Shown here: positions 13,601 through 26,294 of the stretch, piece after piece | Layout: each line of letters begins with the position of its first letter | How positions within the stretch are numbered: position 1 is the stretch's first letter | From: Lanius collurio | Taxonomy: Eukaryota; Chordata; Aves; Passeriformes; Laniidae | Reading direction: 5' to 3' | Length of the DNA: 64,000 nt | Assembly: GCA_020086605.1 (NCBI GenBank) | Contig: JACBWW010000067.1 | Coordinates: 566,425-630,424, forward strand | Notes under the pieces: generated by a model | Database searches by the model: none | The model's input: the letters and a program-made list of their open reading frames with translations, nothing else | What the model was told of the DNA's origin: nothing | Program-made: the position numbers and the translations under genes

Positions 13601-16600
13601 TTGTTTCAATGGGGGATTTCATAAAGGAGAAAGCACCTTCCTTTTCTTCCAGGGAAGGTAGGTTTAAAGGGGATCTCAGAGGGAATATAATAATCTCAGA
13701 GGGATTAATTTAGGTTTTCTGATTATGTTTCTAGGTTTAGAATGGGTGTAATGTATAAATTAGTCAGACAAAAGGTTGAAATACGCAAAACCTGGAAAGT
13801 GTCCAAATCCCTCACACTTAGCACTTTCCACATATACCTTCCCAATCATTTCTAACTCCACAGCTTCAGCTCTGAGAGCAATGCTTAGTTTTGAACTCAG
13901 CTTTAGCTAAATGTGGTGAAGAATCCATCCTCGGCCTCACTCACTTGGTAGTCAGCCCATGGGTATTTCAGTAAACTCCAAATTGACTCAGTAAAAGAGA
14001 ATGGAAGGGGAGAGTAGTAGACTCTGTAATTAAAAAGCTGTCAGTCTCCTAAAGCAGACTAAACACATTAAATCCTCTAGGACTTTCAGACTGAAGATCA
14101 GCATTTACAACTTCAGCCCCAAATCATTCATAAGCAGTTACAAATGATGGCACCAATGTAGAAATCCCTCTCATGGTAAATGCTGCCCTGGGTACATCAT
14201 AGTTAGCATGAAGGAGCAGACTCCAAACAGTTTGAATTTATAGTACTGGGCAGGGCAGCTTCCACAGTGCAATAGATCAGAGAGGAGAGATTCCCACCTC
14301 CAAAGTGGCATGATGCAACCTCCCGGTAAAGCACAGCTGAGAAGACAAAACAGTTCTGGAGACCACAGTGATTCCTTTCCAGGCATCTGAGGCCCAAAAG
14401 CCTTAAGGACCCTCATGCTCAGGGGACACTGAAATTAAATCCTGACTTTTATGGTAGTGCCTTGGAGGAAGCAGCATCACAGTTGCATGGGAAAGTGGTC
14501 TGTCCTTTGCATACCTGGACTACTTTCATGACATGCCATAAAAAGGGCTGGAAGAGTGTTTCTTCCTCTACCCCTGCCTGTAGGCTTCACAAGGATGCAG
14601 AAGTGTGGCTACACCACATTCCATCACCAGTTTGTTGATAACTGGAGGACTCGAGTTGATAGCACTCTGCTGCCTGAACTCCTGCCTTGCAGCTCTATGC
14701 CACTCTGTGGCCTGATTCACCCTAAGCTGTACCAGTGTGTGTTCTCACCAGGTCTTTGGGTGGTTGTGCAGGCAGCTGAGAGCTCTTCTATCCATAGCAT
14801 AGGCAGCTCTGATCCTCCATGGCTCTTTGGGTAGGATTTCTCCCTGATCCTGACCTTGGCTGAGGTGCTGGAGCCATGGGGCTCTCTTTGGGGCACCTTT
14901 TCACTAAACAGGGGGAAGGAAGGTAGAGCTCTGCCAACAGATTTGAAAAAGTGGGTTCTTTTGCTCATTATCTGGATATATATGGCCATTGCTGGCTTTG
15001 CCTGGCTTTATGACTGTGCTCCCTCTTGCCCAATAAAGATCTGGGAATGCAAGTGAGTGGTGGAAATCCATCTCTTTAAGAGCTCCCGGGGAGGGTATGT
15101 TTAGTTTTCTCAGGTTTCTAAGTGGAGATTGGAATTTAGTCCTTTATCAAGAGGGGCCATGGGTATATTAAATCCAAACATTTTTCTCTGCTGTTAACCA
15201 CCTGGCAGAAAGGTTGCACTAATTACATCAGTTTTCTCAATTTTTCCTGCTTCTATTATAAGCATGAGGCTTATGACAGGGGAACCAGCCTGACCTCTGG
15301 GAAATGCAACCTGTCTTATTTACATCTCAGTTCCCACATTAACCAGGAGACAGCAACCCTTATGGGAGGCAAGGTATGGGGACAGAAGCTGGCAGGTCAT
15401 GGGAGAACAGCACGGCAGAAATGACTCAATTCTATCACCACAGAGCTCCAGGTCGATATGTATGGGCAGGGAGTGGGCTGGCACTGTGTCAGCAGAAAGT
15501 GCACAAGACTATGGTGCTTGGACCTTGGCTTGGTAGGAGCAATTAAAGCAATTTTTATGCTGTGCTAACGGCTCTTTACCTTCCTTCTAACAATCAACAG
15601 ACATTTCTTGGGGTTGCCACTGTGAGAATAGTGGGAATGGTGATGCAGATGTTGGCTTGGTCTAGAGAGGGAGAAGTAGAAAGGAATGAGAGGTGGGAGA
15701 GAGGCCATGTTTACGGCACTAAAGATAAGCCCTCATACTCTCCAACAGATCTGTGCTCCTCTGGCAAATGCTACAGCATGGCAAGACATCATCTGCAACC
15801 CTGCAACTCCAAACTGGAGTGTGTGGCCTTTTATCACATTGTCCTGTGTCATATCTTTGCTAAGGGTGTCTCAAAACTTGGATTCGTGGGCCAGGCTTTG
15901 GTGGAAACTCGTGGTGCTAGGATTTTCCTGGAAAGCAACAGTGTTAATTTTTATCTCCATCCAAAAACAAATTGCTCAGAAGTGACAGTGGTGAAAACAG
16001 TATTTAGTAGAAAAACATTGTCCTACTCAAAAAGAAGAACCACACACAAAAAACAAGTCACCGTTAAAAAAGTAGAAGAGTAAAATACGATTTGACCTTC
16101 TTCTTTCAAAAGAGACTCAGGCACTAAAGTGCACTGGAGGCTGAACTTCTTACATTTAGAGACAGATCTTCTGACATGCTCCCACCAGATGCTTCTGCAG
16201 ATTGGAAATGAGCAACAGGGAAGAAATATGGTAGGTTTTTTTTCGAGATGCAACAAGATGTTGTACTTCCTGGCCACATGTAAAATGAATTTACAACGGA
16301 AACATGCCAGAAATGCCTGAGGGTAACACTAGCCATAGAATAACGCTGAGTCTTTTTTTTTTCTTCTCTCTCCATTGAAAAATGGTCCTGAATGTCATTT
16401 TTCTTAAAACAACACCAGCATGGGTGACTGGTGAGTGAGATCAAGTTTCCACGTTTCATAGGGCATATCGGGAAAAAGTTATTGTGCAATCTGATTTCAA
16501 CTGCACATACGTCCTCTGTCACACACTAAGATAACTTTCAAGGTTATTTATAGCAACAGGCCCCTAAAATGATGACATTGTGAAATTAATATTATTACTA

Positions 16601-19229
16601 GGAATAATTGCATCATTTTCTCTGACTCTAGTTATTCTTGTTTTCTGCTAATACATGCATGTCACTGCTGTTCATTGCTGAAGTGACTGGAAACATTTCA
16701 CATGGTTTGGAGAGAATAGTTTTAACATTTTACAAGCAAAGGGGAAAAAAGCACTTTGACTCTTTTGGCCTCAAAACTGTGCAAAAGATTGCAAAATATT
16801 TAAGCACTGGGCTACCAGGTTCCTGTCAAGGTCACTGTAACCTTAAAAACACTCCCCCTGATTTCATTAGGTTTTCGATTACACTGGAGTGACCGGAGCT
16901 GCCTCTTAATTCAAAGAAGAGACAAGAGGGACAGCCAATCTCGTAATGCAGGTACAACAGTAAATTACCCTGCACCAAGCCCTCAGAGGACTGGTGGCAG
17001 CGCTGAGCTGTGGGTGATGAAGGGCCAGAGGGGCAGATTCAGGCACTGGTTACAGCCCAGCAAATCTCCCTTTCAAGGACAAGCAATGCTTTACACTTCA
17101 CAGAGGGAACAGGAGAAAATACCACTGGGGAGTAAGTTGAGAGACCTGGAAGATCTCTATGTCTTAGTTAGGGCTCTCAGCGTTAGTGTCAGCTCTTCCA
17201 TGCTGATGCACATATGCTTTCCTAACCACAATGCTATCCAAAGCCTCCATCTTGGTTAGCATTTCATCATTCACACTCCGGGAATTATCGTTTCCTCTAG
17301 ACATGCTGACAAAGCTCATTGTTTATTGCTCACAGCATGTCAGAACTGCTGGTTTTGCTTTGGACTGCAAGATGTTTGGAAAGCCACATGCCTCTTCTGA
17401 AGCCAGCTCAGTCCCCTCCGTGCCAGCTTCAGCTGCTGCGTTCGCTTTCGCCCAGAATGCCGATCCTGTCCAGATGAGCCAGAGCAGAGGAGAACATCAG
17501 CTTCAGACTGACCAAACAGCACTGGATTTCGTGTAACCATGGCCAAAATCTTCCTGGCAGCCAAAGGTACAGACTTTCCAGCAGAGATGGCTGGCACTCT
17601 ACTACCTTGCTCCCCTCTGGACCCACAGATAAACCTGCTGGATGAGTGAGCCAGTGAGTGTGACCTGGACATGTGCCTGTTGTGCCGTTTGCCCAGCCCA
17701 GGGGAGATTATAGCTCTTCCTGGCAGCAGTATTACCCATGGAAAGACTATAACAGGGAAGGATGCCATGCACCACTCCTTCTGAAAAAGAAAGCAATCTT
17801 TACCCATGGTCCTGTGCTCCAGGTCTCCCCAACAGAAATGGGGGCAACACCTGGCTGCTCACTGACCTGTTACAACACTGAAGTCATAAGCAGTTGCTAA
17901 ATGTTGCAGAAATGCAGATCATTATTTATTAGTTACTGCATTTCATATGACAGGACTTGTATTTTTCTGTTAAGTTCCTGAAAGCTGAACTAACACAGAA
18001 AACACAGGACTGGTCCTACAGATCTGAACAGCATTACCTCTGGCTGCATGGCTCAGCCCTCCTCTCAGTCCAGGAGGGGTGAGAGTTGAGTTTTTGGTGA
18101 AGGCTCAATTTGTCTTGCAGGAAAAGTCCTGAGCTACATAATCTGACCTCCCCAGATAAAATGTCTCCTTGGAGATCTGTCCTGCCCACAGCAGTACCAT
18201 AGGCAGAAGAGAGGACATGGCACAGGAGCTCCCTGTCCCAGGAGAAAGGGTGCAGCTGCACCCATGAGTGGAGGCAGAGTGGCAGGAATGGACCAAGAGC
18301 TGTAAGACCAGCAAAGCAGCAGTCAGGGGATGTCCTCAACACACAGCAATCAATGGCCAGGGACGAGCAGGGTGATCTCAGCACTCCTTATTGCATGGGG
18401 CAGACATGCTCAAAGGCACAGAACACATCCTCTGCTGGATGGAGGTCCCTCTGCATCCAGCAATTGCTCCCGAGGTTGTTACTCCCCCCACAGTAACCCC
18501 TAAGGGACTAGTCCAGTCCAGGGAGGTAGTAAGGAGAGGCGGAGAGTCTGTTGTCAGTGGGAAATCAACAAGTGGTTTGAACAGTTTTTTGGGAGGGCAG
18601 ACAACTCCTAAGGGTCCCTGGCACTGCTGACAAAGAGCAGCTTTACCACAAAGACTCCCGGCAGATGCGTGTTCCTGGGAGCGCTGCCCTTCCTCACCTC
18701 TCACCTGCACCTCACTCTGTCTCACTCTGCTGCTTTGGCCTGACAAGCCCCTGTAGATATGACTTGCCTCTTGGAGCTTGTTATCCCACATTTTATTTGC
18801 ATCATGCCGGATCTGTCCAGGTGATTAAACAAAAGACATCTTTTCATTATTGTTTTTGTTTTTACTGTGCCATGTTTTACTGTGCTATGTCCTTTATTAC
18901 AGCTTTGCTTTTCCTGTGAGGAATAATCTCTGGAAACTTGGATAGAATCCTTTGGCTCACACTAGAAAAGGTAATAAAATCCTGGGAACCCAAAACGTTT
19001 CTCTGTTGTTTTCACCAAACATCTTTTCCCATCTTGAAAAATGCATTTCTTGTTTCTGATTTGTTTCCTGATTTAGGGAAAATTTCTTCCTAACCTGCCA
19101 GTTTTCCTCCTGTCCAGCACACCCGGGCATTTGGAAGTCTGTGACCAAGTGCTCAGAGGGCTCCAGAACCTTTCTCTTGCTCCCCACCACAACTCTGACT
19201 CTCCCTACGGTTACAAGGAAGCCACTAAT
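7684..19229. other. Non-coding stretch, no gene recognised
   Basis: The longest frames here (minus 9,189-9,743 with 184 codons; plus 15,562-16,083 with 173 codons; minus 17,340-17,807 with 155 codons) have no recognisable domain, are not bounded by convincing splice sites and are of chance length for 64 kb. A purine-rich tract lies at 13,195-13,245. AT-rich, non-repetitive stretches that could be conserved elements are listed as findings: about 8,165-8,370, 12,400-12,640 and 16,530-16,960. Confidence 0.55.
16826..16843 (+). promoter_or_regulatory. Imperfect oestrogen-response-type element overlapping an ERR/SF-1 site
   Basis: The sequence reads TCAAGGTCACTGTAACCT. TCAAGGTCA (16,826-16,834) is the extended half-site bound by ERR/SF-1 type orphan nuclear receptors. 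AGGTCA-CTG-TAACCT (16,829-16,843) is an inverted repeat with a 3-base spacer that differs from AGGTCA-nnn-TGACCT by one base. It lies inside an AT-rich, non-repetitive block. Such motifs occur by chance, so binding is not established. Confidence 0.25.
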
Positions 19230-19355
19230 TTCCTCATTGCTCTGGTTTCTCCATCTGCCACCTGATGATATAATATTTACTTATCTTTTCTAAGCATTTT
19301 AAATCTCTGTAGGAATGCATTATAAAAGTGCATTAGTGTTATTACTTTACTCCGT
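19230..19355 (-). repeat. MIR-like SINE remnant
   Basis: The plus-strand text runs tcctcattgctctggtttct, ccatctg, gatgatataatatttactta, tcttttctaagcatttt, aaatctctg and gcattataaaagtgcattag. This parallels the reverse complement of MIR: CTCAGTTTCC, CATCTGTAAAATG, GATAATAATA, AAGCGCTT and the ATATAAGTGC-like segment. The copy is old and diverged with small insertions. The alternative is a related CORE-SINE. Confidence 0.5.
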
Positions 19356-22300
19356 TGTGTAACTTTGAGAAATGGCTTACATAAGGCTGGCTCCTCTATC
19401 CCCTCTCTGACCCCCATCCATTGTCCTGCTGCTGCTGCTGCCTCCTGCCATGACAGCAATAACGAAGCTCTGGTTTCCCAGTACCCCCCTGGGCTCCTAC
19501 CCAGACTTTGGGGAGTAACCATCCAGTCTCTTCTACACCAGTCCAGAGATTGGCAGCTTTGGATTCAAAGGTTCTGGCTGCTTCTCTCTCCACACCTCTG
19601 TTTCCTGCATTAGGGTCACAATATATATTTTCAGAGGCTGCAGAATTACTTGTATGAATGCAAAGCTTCTTTTTCTGGCATCTGAAAAGTACCCCAACAA
19701 CAATAAGCTTTGAAATTTCCTTATAACTCTGACATGATTTTTATTGGGAGGACATTTGTAACCTCTTAGCCCTGTACTCTCTCAGGCTCAGCCTTCACAA
19801 ACCAAGTATAGCAGGACCACAGGAGCAGTCCAGCAATGACCTAAAGAAGAATGTATTCAGATTGTATGGTGAGAGGACTGGAGCTCCTGATGAGAACGAC
19901 AGCTGACTCCTGATGTGCTACTGTGACCTGCTTTTTTTCCCACAGCATTTTTCTTTTTAGTAGGAAAGTTAAATTTTTTTGTTCCTTGTATCTTCTGTCA
20001 TGCTGAAACACCTATTTGCAGCAAGATAAAAGGCTGTCAAAAGAGCAGGTACCTGAACTAACAACACTGTGTAGAAGAGCTTTCACTAAAGGGGCAGATG
20101 ACAGGAATATGAAGAGTGCAAACTAGTAAGACTTCTCCATGCTCTTCCTCCTCTTTCTCTTCCTCCTTTCCTGAAGGATATTGGTCCACATCCTGATCAT
20201 TTTATGTGCAACAGCTGCCAGGTTTCATGCCAGAGGTGACTACATTTCAGAGATGAGCAAATGTGCTGCTGTATTACTGCCAGAAACTGACTTCATGTGC
20301 ATTACCCTTGGCATTTCAAAGGGCTCTACTGGACTTTGGTGGTGCAGCTCCAGCCTGACCCCAGCATAAAAGAGATCTGAACCCATTCCACTAATTTTTG
20401 GCATTCAAAAAAAGGTAAAGTATGTGTCCTGTAACAGTGTGTCCATACATGCTGCCACCCTCCTAACGCCCATCTCACACAGGCTGTCTCTCTCTCATAG
20501 TCAATTATTTGGACAAGAACTGGTGACTTAATAGAAGCAATTTACAGAAAACATGCTGTTCCCAAGTGACCAGCAGCAAATTGCTAATGACTGACATTAG
20601 AACGAGCATTCTCCAAAGAGTAATAGTTGAAAGCCCACTGTGCACAGCACTGAGCCCATTTAGCAACAAAACAACCCCTCCTGATTCTGGCATCTGCCAT
20701 TTATGCTGGCTACTGCTTGCTCCTTTTCCCTGGTACATCCGTACAACCAACTATACTGAAATTAAGCAACCACTTATTATTTGTTGACATAAACATGAAA
20801 TGTAATGAAATGCACACTTCACTAATGTGACCTTATAAACTTGATGGACAAAACATTAAAAATACAAATGCACTGTAGGGAGAAATTCTGCATTTTTCGG
20901 TTGATGGATCATAGGGCTTAATAGATCATTTCCATCTCTGAAATTTCTGAGTTGTGATGAATGGAATTTCTTAGTATTTGGAGCAAGAAAGGGGCATGTT
21001 TAAACAGACTGGAGAGGACTGCAGTGTAAAATCCTTGCACTATAAAAAAGGCAGCCTTGGATTTTATTGCCCCTGTGGGGAGTCTCCTGTGAACCAAACA
21101 GCAACTAAATCAAATAAACATTTCTGAATTAACTCCATCTTCTCTTCAGCTTTGGAGAGTTTAAAAAACCTTGTAATTTATTGAATCACCTTGTATGGTT
21201 GTACCTGCAGATGTCTTTTGAATTCGATAGTAAAAACATTTAAACTCATAATGTTTCCCAAATCAGCTAAATCCATTATATCACCTGTGCCAGTTACTAT
21301 ATTTGTAGGGCAGTAAACAGTGGCCTTTATTGTTTGCTGTTCATGGGGCTGTGCATAAGAATGAGCTTAGTCTGTCTCCAGAGATATACACCTACCTTGC
21401 AGGCACCAGAAACATTATACCAGCTTAAATCAGTGCAAGCTTTCCATGCTGTCACTGCTTCCCCTGTTTTGATTTGGTCACGGTAATCTCTATTCACTGC
21501 TGTGCTGATACCCTTCGAGTCAAGGCCCCTTCTCTACTTTTGCTGTTTCTGGAAGAAAAATTAACAAGTGCAGCTTAGGCATGTTATGAACAGTTAGCAA
21601 ATTTCCACACCTAGGAGGGTATGTGGGCTCAGATATCTGATTTTCTTTGCAAGCAGATGGAGAGGTGAAAATCCTTATGCAGTCTTGTCATATCCTTATC
21701 TCAAACCCTCCTGAAAAGTAGGCAAATGGAGGTGAGACGGTGAATGATCCAGACATCAAGTAACTTAGCTCTTCTCACAGGCAGTGAAATTTGCTTAGGA
21801 AACCCAGGAGAGAGCAAAAACCCAGGTGGATGTGGAGTGTGGCAGTTTCAGCAAATGAGCTACTTGAGGGCTGTCAGGGGAGAGCACGGGTGTGAGGGCA
21901 GAGACATCCCAAAGTGTTCATGGAGTAAAGGCAGTAGAGGATCACATCTGCACTGGGCTCTGGGGTGGAGGGCTTAGGGGAATGCATCTCATGACCTCCC
22001 ATCTCTGGCATTTAATGACCCCTTCTCATCTTTCCCTTTCTGTACTGCAATCCTTTCCTCTTCCTCTTCTTCCCCTCCTTGAATTTACCATTAAACACCA
22101 TCTCTTGGGCTAATTTTGCAACTGTTTACATGGGATAGGACCATTAGGAAAGCATGTAACACATTCTGGTAAGATTTAGGAAGTGGAAATAGCCATGTAA
22201 ACAGCAGATCCATAAGTAGCTTGTGAGTCTTAATTTGGAAACCATTTGATGCAAGCCCAGCTCAGGCCATTTCTTGACAAGAGCTCCTAGAAAGTCTCTT

Positions 22301-24119
22301 TATTCGAGTGACTGAGGCTTTTCCAAGGAACAGGAGAACATGAGTTATCTTTCTGCTGTTCTTTGGCAGTTATAGAGAGGCGTGACTGGCTGCCTAATGA
22401 TATTTTCCATATTGTTTATCTTTTCTTCCCTTTGAGTGCCACATGGTCTATCATTCTCTCAGCTCAGATATAAGCCCCAAGGGGACTTAGTCTACAAATA
22501 AAACACAGAGCTAAGCAATAGTGATTAAAACTCAAAATGTTTTAGGAGTACTGCTGTTGTTAGTAACACTGGTTTCAAATGATTTCCCTCCTCTGTGTCC
22601 CCTCTTGTAGAGTTGTTATGAGCTCCATGATGCCACTTGTCAGCCAGCTGAGCTATGCCAACACAAGATGAATGGAGGGGTCCCACTACAAATCACATCA
22701 CCAGAAATATTTTGTAAAGCTAACCCCAGCTATAATAAAAAATTTCTTTTTTCTTGTGTTCCTATGAAGATCTTAAATTCTTCATGCCATATGTTTCCAA
22801 GTCCTGTCAGTGGACAGACAGTAGCTTGTATAATTTTGTTTTCACTTTCTATTTCTCAGGTGCTAATACAACTTGAAAGACACAATCATTTTCAATTTCA
22901 ACCCCTTGCAAAAAGATTTACTGTTGTGAGGTTTTTTTCCCCCACTCTGGGCAACTTTTTAGTTTTTCAATCTGTTTTCTTTCATTTGAACTTTGCTTAT
23001 GTGACCATGCTGCTTTTCAGTCTGTCTGCAAGTCCCTCTACAAGAGCTTTTGAACCTTCTTGATGAATTTTGCTCAGATTTGACAGAAGGGCAGAAAGAC
23101 AGAATTCTCAGAAACAATCATGCTCCTACAAGATCTGTTAATACAGACATTATGATAGAGGAGTGAGAACCAAATTCATGCCCTGACTGAGCAAACATTA
23201 TTGTTTCTCTTGGCAGCTGATACTCGCTGGCCCACTTACACCTACTGCTTCTGGCTTTGCAGGGATGCTGTCCCTGGAGTGGGAAGGAGACAAAATTAAT
23301 GCAGTGGAGATGGAGATGGGCTGAGTGGCACAAGGAGCAAGTCTGTTGGGAATCAGGCCTTGCTGCTTCCAGCTCTACCCACAGGAATTGTTTTGTGGCT
23401 AAATTAAATATATATTGTTTTATTTCAAACACGTGGAAAGCTTGACTTTGGCATTAAATGGCATTATTTTTGTGGATGTAAAGCCAGTACCTTAATATTA
23501 TTTTAACAAAGCCTTCTGAAATGCACATACATTTCCAGTCAGCCAGATTCTTCCTTTTTGCTGAATACTGAACATTCTTTTCTTCCCCTCACTGTTGTCT
23601 TTGGCTGTAGAAATTGTACTTTCCACTTTCACAAAAACTGTAGGGGCATTATGAATGCCCGTATTTTTCTCGAGCAGACTTTTTGCTTTCTAACAAAATG
23701 CCTACACTTACTCACTCCACACAAGTTCAGCTTCCACCGTATGTGTGTAAAGCACAAGGTGCTTATCTACTTTGCCTGTGTAGTTGCAACTGAAAATTAA
23801 ATTTGCCTTTGTGTTTTCTACTACAGTGCTATGGAGAATGCTTGAAAAGATGTCACGTTCTTCTTCAGCTGCCTGAATGCCAATGTGATAGACAAAGAGA
23901 TTTATCTCCAAATGGTACAAAAGTGCTCTGGGGTTCTTAAAGAAAATAGGAACACAATTACTCATTATTGTTTTCTCCACAGTTTTAAGTAAAATATCTT
24001 AACTGAAAGTTTATATAGCGAGGTGTTGGCATTATAAGGAGTGCTGTATAATGTTTCACATTTTCTAATCAAATTACAAACTTTGATTATCATCTCCTGA
24101 CAGCACTCTCAGCAAGAAG
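19356..24119. other. Non-coding stretch, no gene recognised
   Basis: This stretch contains a (CTG)5 tract at 19,426-19,440, a TC-rich tract at about 20,140-20,172 and another at about 22,035-22,082. From about 20,780 to 21,330 it is AT-rich, non-repetitive and homeodomain-site-like, a candidate conserved element described under findings. No frame resembles a known protein. Confidence 0.55.
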
Positions 24120-24240
24120 AAAATGTCATTATTCCTACTATACCAACAGGAAAGGGAGGTGATTTATCCAGGGTCCCCCTGGAAGTGGCAGAGAGTGGGC
24201 TGCAGTAAGATTCTGGCCTACAGTTTGGTGCACAGAGTGC
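24120..24240 (+). repeat. MIR-like SINE remnant
   Basis: The order ttattcctactataccaaca-ggaaa, ggtgatttatccagggtccccctggaagtggcagag, gattctggcc and gtttggtgcacagagtgcc matches the plus strand of MIR: TTATTATCCCCATTTTACA-GAGGAAA, GTNACTTGCCCAAGGTCACACAG-AAGTGGCAGAGC, GGGATTCGAACCC and the final GTGCTCT block. The run around ccagggtc and agtggcagag is the most diagnostic. It is diverged, as expected for an ancient element. Confidence 0.6.
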
Positions 24241-25069
24241 CAAAGTTCCTCACCTAGCTACTTACTTACAAAATCTTTCTCAGTATTTTATTAACCCCTT
24301 TTAGCATGTATTTCTTCCATGCAGAGAGCTTCAACCCAAGAGGCAATTAGCCATATGCATTTTTGCTCAGTCTGTCAAACTAGTGAAAGAGCCGTGGCTG
24401 CCCTACAATACAAATCCCAAAAGCCACACATAGACATGGCTGCAGTTTCAGCCCTCTTGCCTTCCTAGACAACAGCAGTATAATAATTTGGGGACAGCTT
24501 TCCATTTAGCATTACAGGCTTGCACCAGGAATTTTGCAGATATTGCAGATGCCATCACTGCCCTGTTTCTATTCAAATTTTTGAGGCTGCCCAGGAGCCT
24601 GGCCACAAGTCTATGGCTGACAGCCCACAGCACATGTTACCCTTGGAGACATTCTGCTGATGTTATGTCTTTCATGCTAAGTTATTGCTACTTAAAATTC
24701 AGCAGTTTGCCTTGCTCTTGTCCTTATTTTCAGGAGGCACCAGAGAGGATTCATTTCACCTGGCTTTAACTATGTCATGAGCCAGAGTGATCTAAAGGAG
24801 AGCCATTTCACCTCCCCATGTGCTGAGCTCTTCTAGACATCCAGTTTGGGATGGAATGGGTCACTTTTTGGAGCTGCCTAGAGGAGTGAATCTTGGTGAC
24901 TAAGTCTGACTAAATGCCTATTCCCTGGTTAGCACAAGTCAGCTGAGGTGAATCACACGACAAAGAGCCTCCAGACACAAGAGGCAGAGCGCTCCAACGG
25001 GGAGTTGCCTTTATCTCTTGAGCTAAGGAATTCTGGAGGATTAGGGATGCTGTTGGTACTTTTACATAG

Positions 25070-25345
25070 GGCCCTGTCCAGGCTGGGTTTGAGACTGTAC
25101 AAGGTCTTTGGGAAGCCAGTTGCAGTGGTTGACTGCTCTAGTTTTGAAGAATTCCTTCTTGTTAACTAATTGGGATTTCTCTTGCTGCAATGTGGGACCA
25201 ATGCCTGTCATCTGTGTGCTCTGCACCTCAGAAAAGAGTCTGGCTCCATTTCCTCAATTACCTTCCATCAGTTGTAGACAGCAGCTAAAGTCCCCCCTTA
25301 GCTCCTGCTTCTCCAGGCTGAATGAACAAACAAGATCCCTCAAAA
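25070..25345 (-). mobile_element. Old CR1 LINE fragment
   Basis: Reading left to right, gcagtggttgactgctctag, aagaattccttcttgttaac, gctccatttcctcaattacc, gttgtagacagcagctaaag, tcccccc-ttagctcctgct, tctccaggctgaatgaacaa and agatccctc follow the reverse complement of a CR1 3' untranslated region. Compare AATTTCTTCCTAATATC, GGCCATTTCCTCTTGTCC, GTAGAGAGCGATAAGGTCTCCCCTCAGCCTCC and TCTCCAGGCTAAACAACCCCAGTTCCCTCA. It is far more diverged than the other two CR1 copies, so an older subfamily is likely. Boundaries are approximate. Confidence 0.75.
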
Positions 25346-25412
25346 AGTGATGACAGTGGAATTTCCAATGTTTTTATGACTTTTAGTTTGAAATTCCCCA
25401 AAGGCTCATTCG

Positions 25413-25437
25413 CTATTTATTTATTTATTTTAAATTT
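25413..25437. repeat. (TATT)n simple repeat
   Basis: Short run of the tetranucleotide tattta units just downstream of the old CR1 fragment. Confidence 0.7.
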
Positions 25438-25859
25438 CAAGTATTGACCAAACTGATGACTGATTCTACCTGCAAAGGTATTCTCTAAGGCAATAAATTC
25501 TCACTGGATCATTGCAGGCTCGCCAGAAGAGATAATGTTGTCCTCAAAACTAGCTGGAGTGGGAAAGAAGGATCGCAGAAGGAGAGTAGCTTTTGGGCAA
25601 TATATCCCTAAGTGGGTAAGGGATCATGTTTTGCCCCAGCATTTGTACTTTGCAGGAGTTTTGCAGAGGGACGCGTTCATCTATGCACATGGAATGGATG
25701 TGGAGTCAGGGAGGAGCCCAGGTTGCTTTGGTCCCAACCCAGCAGCTCTTGTCAGCCGGGCATGGACTCACTTTGGTTTCACACAAACATAAAACTTTAC
25801 TTAAGACCTCCTGGAGTTTCCCTTCTTGGACTGGGGATTTCACCAGGTTTGTTTGCTTT

Positions 25860-26148
25860 GTAGGAAAAAAAACAAAAAACGTGGAAAGAGTATTAAAGAG
25901 GTTAACTCTATCAACAGTGTGCGGCGGCAAAAGCGATGCAATAAAAACTGAAAACATAGCCCGTTTCGGGGAAAGTTGAGAAACCATCTCCTCACAGCAG
26001 TGGAAATCATGCACGGTCTTTTTCCACTACTCTCCCACCCGCCAGGCTGTTTTATGACAAATTCCACAGCTAAACAGTAGCACGGTTTTCCCCTTCATGC
26101 AGCGCTGTGGGGCTGATGAATCACTGTCCCTTTTCAGCTAATCCCCGA
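25860..26148. other. CpG-island shore
   Basis: CpG frequency starts to rise here (aacgtgg, gtgcggcggcaaaagcgatgc, cccgtttcgggg, gcacggtc, cacccgcc) ahead of the island core. It probably belongs to the upstream regulatory region of the promoter. No specific element is assigned. Confidence 0.45.
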
Positions 26149-26248
26149 ATTAAGACGCGTGCTCTGCCTCCCGGCACGGAGCGCACCCCACACGACCGCT
26201 CAGACCCGCTCTCCCCGGCGGCCCCTTTAAGGGAGGCCGGCCCCGGGC

Positions 26249-26262
26249 GCTGCCATGGCAAC
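26249..26262. promoter_or_regulatory. RFX X-box motif
   Basis: GCTGCCATGGCAAC matches the palindromic X-box GTTGCCATGGCAAC at 13 of 14 positions. RFX-family factors bind such sites. In promoters of ciliary genes the X-box typically lies within about 150 bases of the start site, which fits its place about 50 bases upstream of the inferred start. The match is seen directly; occupancy and a ciliary role are inference. Confidence 0.6.
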
Positions 26263-26278
26263 GGCGTGACCGCCGTGA

Positions 26279-26287
26279 CCGGAAGTG
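26279..26287 (+). promoter_or_regulatory. ETS/GABP site
   Basis: CCGGAAGTG is the consensus core for GABPA/ELK-type ETS factors. It lies 22 bases before the YY1 site, a common arrangement at CpG-island start sites. Confidence 0.7.
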
Positions 26288-26294
26288 AGCGGGG

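Noticed and set aside
15562..16083. 173-codon plus-strand frame
   Set aside because: It has chance length and a lysine-rich end caused by A-rich DNA. No domain was recognised.
17340..17807. 155-codon minus-strand frame
   Set aside because: It lies in GC-richer text where stops are rarer, with no recognisable domain.
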